From contig NZ_SSDF01000039.1 of assembly GCF_004794515.1 (NCBI RefSeq), positions 1 to 45,274 on the forward strand: a stretch of DNA of 45,274 nucleotides, given 5' to 3'. The notes below the pieces were generated by a model. It searched no databases and had not been told where the DNA came from. It saw nothing but the letters and a program-made list of their open reading frames with translations. The position numbers and the translations under genes were made by a program. This DNA comes from Microbacterium sp. A20. GTDB lineage: Bacteria; Actinomycetota; Actinomycetes; Actinomycetales; Microbacteriaceae. Position 1 is the first letter of the stretch. Each line of letters opens with the position of its first letter. Positions 40,853 to 45,274 of the stretch are shown piece by piece.

Positions 40853-42057
40853 TGCAGACCATCTACCGACCGGGACAGTGGTTCCTGATCGTCATCCCCG
40901 GCGCGCTCGTCGCCCTGCCCCCCGATGTCCCCGGCGACGTCGTCGGGCGCCTGTGGGAGCGGATGCCGGAGGAGAAGACGCTCGCCACCGTCGTCGACGT
41001 CCTGACGACGCATGTCGGCGGCTCGTTCGCCGCACTGCCGTCCTTCGTCGCTGCGGTCGCCGAGGGAGCCGACCTCCGCATCGCGCTGCGCGGCGCCGTG
41101 TCGGCGCACGTCGAGTGCGCGACCGAGTCGATCGAGCTCTCCGGCGAGGATGTCACGACCTGGAACGAGCGCTTCCTCGGCGGCGCGACGAAGATCGAGA
41201 TCACGGTGGAGACGGCGGCGGACGCCGATGGACTGCCCGTGCAGAGCGGCATCGTGCGGGCAGCGGGCGTGAGCGCCGAGCTCGAGCCGAGCGACGCCGA
41301 ACCCCTGACCGCAGCGCTCGGACCCGCTCCGATCGTGGGCGAATCCGCGGCCGGCACCGCGGCGGCCGAGCCGGTCGCGGGGGAACCCGCGTCCCAGCCG
41401 GAGCCCGAGCCGCAGCCCGAGCCGCAGCCGGAGCCCGTCGAAGAACCGCTCCCTCCCATCGAAGACGTCTTCCTCCCGCCCACCGAGGTCACGCTCGCGC
41501 CCATCGTCGACGACGACTTCGATCAGCTGTGGGGGGCGACCGTGCACACCGGCGGGACCCCTCCTGTGGCCCCGCCGGCCCCGAGCGCTCCGGAGGGCGA
41601 CCACGACGGGTCGACGGTCTCGGCCGCCGAACTCCGTGCGCTGCGTCAGCAGCCGCCGGCTCCGAACGACGCGCCGACCGAGGTGCTCGATGTGGCTGCA
41701 GCTCAGGGCGCGGCATCAGCAGGACGCATCCGCCTCTCCACCGGGCAGGTCGCTGCACTCGATCGCACCGTCATCATCGGGCGCCGCCCGCGTTCGACCC
41801 GTGCGTCAGGAGCGAACCTTCCGCACCTGATCGCGGTCGAGAGCCCGCAGCAGGACATCTCGCGCAGCCACCTGGAGGTGCGGCCCGAGGGCGACACGGT
41901 CGTGATCATCGACCTGCACACCACGAACGGCTCCACGCTGCTCCGGCCGGGTGCGGACCCGGTGCGTCTGCACCCCGGGGAGCAGACGCTCGTCCTCTCG
42001 GGCGACGTGGTGGATCTCGGCGACGGAGTGACCGTCGCGTTCGAGGATCTGCCGTGA
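40852..42057 (+). CDS. FHA-domain protein with a novel N-terminal domain
   Basis: A protein of 401 residues from ATG 40852 behind AGGAGG. The FHA domain is C-terminal (about 293-400), with IIGRR, DISRSHLEV and TTNGSTLL. The first 140 residues (YRPGQWFLIVIPGALVALPP..., then an alpha/beta part) form a compact domain that I do not recognise. A Pro/Glu-rich spacer (EPEPQPEPQ) separates them. No signal peptide or helix, so it is cytoplasmic. Its location between phosphatase and kinase suggests it is a substrate or scaffold of the kinase. It overlaps the kinase GTG by four bases. Confidence 0.9.
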   Translation: MQTIYRPGQWFLIVIPGALVALPPDVPGDVVGRLWERMPEEKTLATVVDVLTTHVGGSFAALPSFVAAVAEGADLRIALRGAVSAHVECATESIELSGEDVTTWNERFLGGATKIEITVETAADADGLPVQSGIVRAAGVSAELEPSDAEPLTAALGPAPIVGESAAGTAAAEPVAGEPASQPEPEPQPEPQPEPVEEPLPPIEDVFLPPTEVTLAPIVDDDFDQLWGATVHTGGTPPVAPPAPSAPEGDHDGSTVSAAELRALRQQPPAPNDAPTEVLDVAAAQGAASAGRIRLSTGQVAALDRTVIIGRRPRSTRASGANLPHLIAVESPQQDISRSHLEVRPEGDTVVIIDLHTTNGSTLLRPGADPVRLHPGEQTLVLSGDVVDLGDGVTVAFEDLP

Positions 42058-43688
42058 CCCGTCGTCCCTCGCCGCCGCCCGATCTGCCCGGCTTCACGTA
42101 TGTGGAGCCGCTGGGGACCGGAGGCTTCGCCGATGTGTTCCTCTACGAGCAGGAGATGCCGCGCCGCCGCGTCGCGGTGAAGGTGCTGCTCGCCGACCGC
42201 ATCTCGAGCAGCGCTGCGCAGGAGTTCGCCGACGAGGCGAACGTCATGGCGATGCTGTCCACGCATCCCGCGATCGTCACGATCTACCAGGCGGGTGTGG
42301 CCGGCGACGGGCGCCCGTACCTCGTGATGGAGTACTGTCCTCGGCCGAACCTCCAGATCCGCTCCCGCAAGGAGCCGTTCTCGGTCGCCGAGGCCCTCCG
42401 AGTCGGCATCCAGGTCGCCGGAGCGGTGGAGACCGCGCACCGTGCGGGGGTGCTGCACCGTGACATCAAGCCGGCGAACATCCTCGTCACCGAGTACAAC
42501 CGCCCGGCGCTGACCGACTTCGGGATCGCGTCGACGACGGGGGCCACGGGCGAGGCGTCGGGCATGTCCATCCCGTGGTCGCCGCCGGAGTCGTTCACCG
42601 AGCCGCCGCAGAGCGGGCCGCGCACGGATGTCTGGGCGCTGGGTGCCACCCTCTACACGCTGCTGGCCGGTCGTTCGCCGTTCGAGCGTCCGGGGGAGCG
42701 GAACTCCAGCGCCGACCTGATCGAGCGCATCGAGCGTGCCGCGCTGCCCTCGTTGAAGAGGCCGGATTCGCCGGACAGCCTGCAGCGGCTGCTCGAACGG
42801 TCGATGGCCAAGAACGCGGACGATCGCTACCCCAGCGCGGTGGCGTTCGCGCGGGCGCTGCAGAAGGTGCAGATCGAACTCTCGCACTCGGTGACGCCGA
42901 TCGACATCGTCGATGAGCACCCGCCGGCCGAAGAGCAGGAGGACGACGGCGACGGTCTCACCCGCGTGCGGGAGATCGTCAGCATCGACCCGGACCTGAA
43001 CGCGTTCACGCGCCCCTCGGCCACGACGCAACGGAAGGAACCGCCGGCGGTGCTGTCGGGCGTCCCGCGCTTCGACGCTCCCGCACCCACGGAATCGGCC
43101 GTCGAGCAGACGCAGCTGCGCGCTCCCTCGGCTCCGACGGTGGTGCCGCCCGCGCCAGGTGCCGAGGACCGCACGATCGCGCGCGCGCCGCGGGTCGTAG
43201 CCCCCGATGCCCCCGCTCCGGGCGCCTCCGCGCCGATCGCGCCCGCCTCGGCCGCACCGACAGCCGTTCCGACGCCGCCGCGCAGCCGCAAGGGCCTGTG
43301 GATCACTCTCGCCGCTGCCGCCGTCGTCGTCGTGATCGGAGCGGTCATCGGGATGAACGCCCTGGTGGCCGGCATCACGCCCGAGGCGCAGGAGACCGCA
43401 GAGGCGGTGGATCCGCAGGATGTCGGTACCGACATGGTGCCCAAGGTCGCCGATCTCGCCGGTACGCGCCAGGGCGATCAGGTGGTCTTCACCTGGACGA
43501 ATGCGGCACCACTCGAAGGCGACTCGTTCATCTGGTCGAAGGTCGAGGTGTCGGGAGAGGTCGTTCCGATCCAGACGACGGACGCGACCGCGACAGTTCC
43601 CGCCGAGGCGGAGACCGTCTGCATCGACGTGATGCTGCGGCGCGACGACGGTCGCGCCTCCGAGACGACGCGGGGGTGCGTGAAGTGA
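42054..43688 (+). CDS. Membrane Ser/Thr protein kinase (PknB-like catalytic domain, no PASTA)
   Basis: A protein of 544 residues. The kinase domain (about 14-280) has the glycine loop GTGGFADV, Lys43 (VAVKVL), Asp137 in HRDIKPANI and Asp155 in DFGIA, all intact. A Pro/Ala-rich linker leads to one membrane helix (about 414-437). The outer part of about 105 residues is Fn3-like and ends in a Cys pair (VCIDV ... GCVK); PASTA repeats are absent. The activation loop is Thr/Ser-rich (STTGATGEASGMS), fitting autophosphorylation. It corresponds to Pkb2 of the PFNA set and is opposed by the PP2C gene upstream. GTG overlaps the FHA stop. Confidence 0.95.
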   Translation: MTRRPSPPPDLPGFTYVEPLGTGGFADVFLYEQEMPRRRVAVKVLLADRISSSAAQEFADEANVMAMLSTHPAIVTIYQAGVAGDGRPYLVMEYCPRPNLQIRSRKEPFSVAEALRVGIQVAGAVETAHRAGVLHRDIKPANILVTEYNRPALTDFGIASTTGATGEASGMSIPWSPPESFTEPPQSGPRTDVWALGATLYTLLAGRSPFERPGERNSSADLIERIERAALPSLKRPDSPDSLQRLLERSMAKNADDRYPSAVAFARALQKVQIELSHSVTPIDIVDEHPPAEEQEDDGDGLTRVREIVSIDPDLNAFTRPSATTQRKEPPAVLSGVPRFDAPAPTESAVEQTQLRAPSAPTVVPPAPGAEDRTIARAPRVVAPDAPAPGASAPIAPASAAPTAVPTPPRSRKGLWITLAAAAVVVVIGAVIGMNALVAGITPEAQETAEAVDPQDVGTDMVPKVADLAGTRQGDQVVFTWTNAAPLEGDSFIWSKVEVSGEVVPIQTTDATATVPAEAETVCIDVMLRRDDGRASETTRGCVK

Positions 43689-44410
43689 GCGGTGGAGGAG
43701 TGACTGTCGAGTTCGCGGGGGAGTACTTCCCCGTCCAGCGCGGGGGACGATTCATCGTGGGCCGCGAGGGCGACCTCGAGCTCGACGACAACCTGTTCCT
43801 GCATCGGCACTTCTTGGAGATCACCGACGCAGACGGCCTGTGGTGGCTGTCGAACGTCGGCACCCGCCTCACGGCGACGGTGACCGACTCGGCCGGAGGG
43901 GTGCAGGCCTGGCTCGCACCGGGTGCGCGCCTCCCGCTCGTGTTCGAGAAGACGACGATCGTGTTCAGCGCAGGTCCCACGACGTACGAGCTCACCTTGC
44001 ACGCGGCGGAACCCACGTTCCATGCGACCAGGCGCGAGCATGACGACGGGGGCGACTCCACCATCGGCGACGTGCCGCTGACTCTCAGCCAGAAGCTGCT
44101 CATCCTCGCGCTCGCCGAACCGCAGCTGCGCCGCGACGGCACCGGGATGAGCGAGATCCCGACGTCGGCCAAGGCGGCCGAGCGCCTCGGATGGACGGTC
44201 ACCCGGTTCAACCGCAAACTCGACAACGTCTGCGACAAGCTCGACCGGATCGGCGTCCCGGGGATGCGCGGAGGTCAGCGCAGCTTCGCGACCAACCGGC
44301 GTGCGCGGCTGGTCGAGCATGTCATCGCCTCGCGAATGGTGGGCAAGAGCGACCTGCACCTGCTCGACACCGCGCACTCCCTCGACGAGGCCGAGGGAGA
44401 GCAGGAGTGA
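43685..44410 (+). CDS. FHA-like protein with C-terminal winged-helix DNA-binding-like domain
   Basis: A protein of 241 residues from GTG 43685 (overlap with the kinase stop); GTG 43700 in frame is an alternative. The N-terminal domain is FHA-like (RFIVGREGDLELDDN, FLHRHFLEI, NVGTRL). However, the Ser of the usual SxxH motif and the Asn-Gly pair are altered, so binding may differ. The C-terminal half (about 130-225) has a helix-turn-helix look: LSQKLLILALAEPQL, IPTSAKAAERLGWTVTRFNRKLDNVCDKL, GVPGMRG. It may be a transcription regulator controlled by the kinase. No signal peptide. The stop overlaps the next GTG. Confidence 0.8.
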   Translation: MSGGGVTVEFAGEYFPVQRGGRFIVGREGDLELDDNLFLHRHFLEITDADGLWWLSNVGTRLTATVTDSAGGVQAWLAPGARLPLVFEKTTIVFSAGPTTYELTLHAAEPTFHATRREHDDGGDSTIGDVPLTLSQKLLILALAEPQLRRDGTGMSEIPTSAKAAERLGWTVTRFNRKLDNVCDKLDRIGVPGMRGGQRSFATNRRARLVEHVIASRMVGKSDLHLLDTAHSLDEAEGEQE

Positions 44411-45274
44411 TCTGGGAGATCGACGACGGCGCTCCCGAGATCGAAGGACTCGACGCGCACGGACGCCCCGATCCGGCATACGCCGAAGCGTTGGGGCTGC
44501 GCGCCGCGGGACGCGGTTCGCGTGTGCTCGCCGCGCTCGTGGAGTTGGCCGTGGCGGTGATCATCGCCCTGCCCGCCGTCATCGCTCTGACGCCGGTGCT
44601 CGTTCAGACGGTCTCCGGGGGGTTCGAGCCCGCCGAATTCTTCGCCCGAGACGACCTGGTGTGGCTCATCGTGGCCGCTGCCGCCTCCCAGGGGCTGATG
44701 ATCGCGTACACCGTGGTCCAACTCGTGTTGCACGGACGCAAGGGCGTGACGCTCGGCAAGGCGATCTGCGGCATCCGCTCCGTGAACGTGAAGACCCTCG
44801 AGCGTCCCGGCTTCTGGCGGGGCGCGGTGGTGCGCTACCTGGTGGCGTGCGCATCCCTCCTCGTTCCCCTCATCGGCCCGGTCCTCGTGATCATGCTCTC
44901 CCCATTGTTCGACATCGAGCGGCGCGGACGGGGATGGCTCGACCTCGCGGCGGCGACGTGGTTCGTGGACGTGCGCGGCGGTCTGAATCCGTACGACCAG
45001 AAGCGCATGCGCATCGCGCGCAAACGCGTGAAGACGCCCGAGCATGAAGAGCGGGCGCCGCTGCCCTCCCTCGCGACTCCGGTCGATCGCGATGCTCCCG
45101 ACGAGTACATCCCGAGCGCACGGCTCTCCGGCGGGGTCATCGGTGCGCATCGCACCGCCCCGGGCGCGCCCCCGGAGCAGACCGATTCGCCGGCCATCGA
45201 CTCGATGGTCTCGGCCGTGCCGCCGTCGCTGGCCACCGGAGCGGCACCGCCCGCAGCCACGGCTGTCCCCGCTC
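44407..45274 (+). CDS. RDD-family membrane protein, 5' part (runs off the window)
   Basis: The GTG at 44407 overlaps the previous stop. The frame stays open for 289 codons to the last base, so the 3' end is missing. After a polar stretch of 40 residues come the RDD helices (SRVLAALVELAVAVIIALPAVIA, a second and a third helix pair) with the family motifs GRKGVTLGKAICGIRSV and RYLVACASLLVPLIG. A Pro/Ala-rich tail begins near residue 225, as in the RDD-FHA protein at 38745-40037, so an FHA domain may follow beyond the window. That is inference. Confidence 0.88.
   Translation, partial: MIWEIDDGAPEIEGLDAHGRPDPAYAEALGLRAAGRGSRVLAALVELAVAVIIALPAVIALTPVLVQTVSGGFEPAEFFARDDLVWLIVAAAASQGLMIAYTVVQLVLHGRKGVTLGKAICGIRSVNVKTLERPGFWRGAVVRYLVACASLLVPLIGPVLVIMLSPLFDIERRGRGWLDLAAATWFVDVRGGLNPYDQKRMRIARKRVKTPEHEERAPLPSLATPVDRDAPDEYIPSARLSGGVIGAHRTAPGAPPEQTDSPAIDSMVSAVPPSLATGAAPPAATAVPA

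Noticed and set aside
44301..45047. Plus-strand open frame of 248 codons at the window end
   Set aside because: Arg-rich shadow. The neighbouring frame from 44407 encodes RDD helices and family motifs and stays open to the end.
27971..45274. Type VII (ESX) secretion locus
   Set aside because: FHA, kinase and giant protein genes can neighbour ESX loci, but no WXG100 proteins, EccC ATPase or mycosin are found in the window.

Overview
High-GC DNA with strong third-position G/C bias, frequent GTG starts, ATGA/GTGA gene overlaps and typical actinobacterial families. This suggests an actinobacterium of the Microbacteriaceae, probably Microbacterium. That assignment is inferred from style and gene content; no rRNA or tRNA gene is present to confirm it. 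The window is almost fully coding. No prophage, IS element, CRISPR array, tRNA or rRNA gene was seen. The only long stretch without an intact gene (22975-23409) holds a small gene relic.

Layout. (1) 1-57: possible 3' end of a gene entering from the left. (2) 117-4832, minus strand: an ECF-type transporter (S component, EcfT, fused double ATPase, and a second S component upstream) with a siderophore-interacting flavoprotein. A DtxR/IdeR-like iron box sits just upstream of the ATPase gene, so this looks like an iron-controlled uptake and reduction unit. (3) 5000-8206: secreted subtilisin-like protease, followed by a perfect 15-bp hairpin. (4) 8383-16271: a carbon-source block. It holds cstA with its small ybdD-type partner, a hipBA toxin-antitoxin module with a nested palindromic operator, a LytS/LytTR two-component system, a small membrane protein and a sodium:solute symporter. 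(5) 16388-20866: an unrecognised protein, a pirin and an acetyltransferase in one minus-strand run, then an MFS exporter divergent from a MarR regulator. (6) 20926-27841: recQ, an ATPase relic, an acyl-CoA oxidase/dehydrogenase, a SnoaL-like protein, a zinc alcohol dehydrogenase and tag.

(7) 27971-45274: one tightly packed plus-strand operon that runs off the window. In order it encodes a 2029-residue N-terminally anchored Ig/fibronectin-III protein, a MoxR ATPase, a DUF58 protein, a membrane transglutaminase-like protein, an RDD-FHA fusion, a PP2C phosphatase, an FHA protein, a membrane Ser/Thr kinase, an FHA-like protein with a C-terminal winged-helix-like domain, and a second RDD protein. 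Most junctions are stop/start overlaps. The core resembles the PFNA cluster (kinase, FN3, AAA ATPase, DUF58, TGM) described in Bifidobacterium, expanded here with a phosphatase, three FHA-type readers and two RDD proteins. The likely logic is a Thr-phosphorylation switch (kinase/PP2C/FHA) coupled to a MoxR/DUF58/transglutaminase-like membrane machine that serves a giant surface protein. The transglutaminase-like protein appears to lack its catalytic cysteine, and the last FHA protein may carry the signal to DNA. This operon is the most interesting system in the window.
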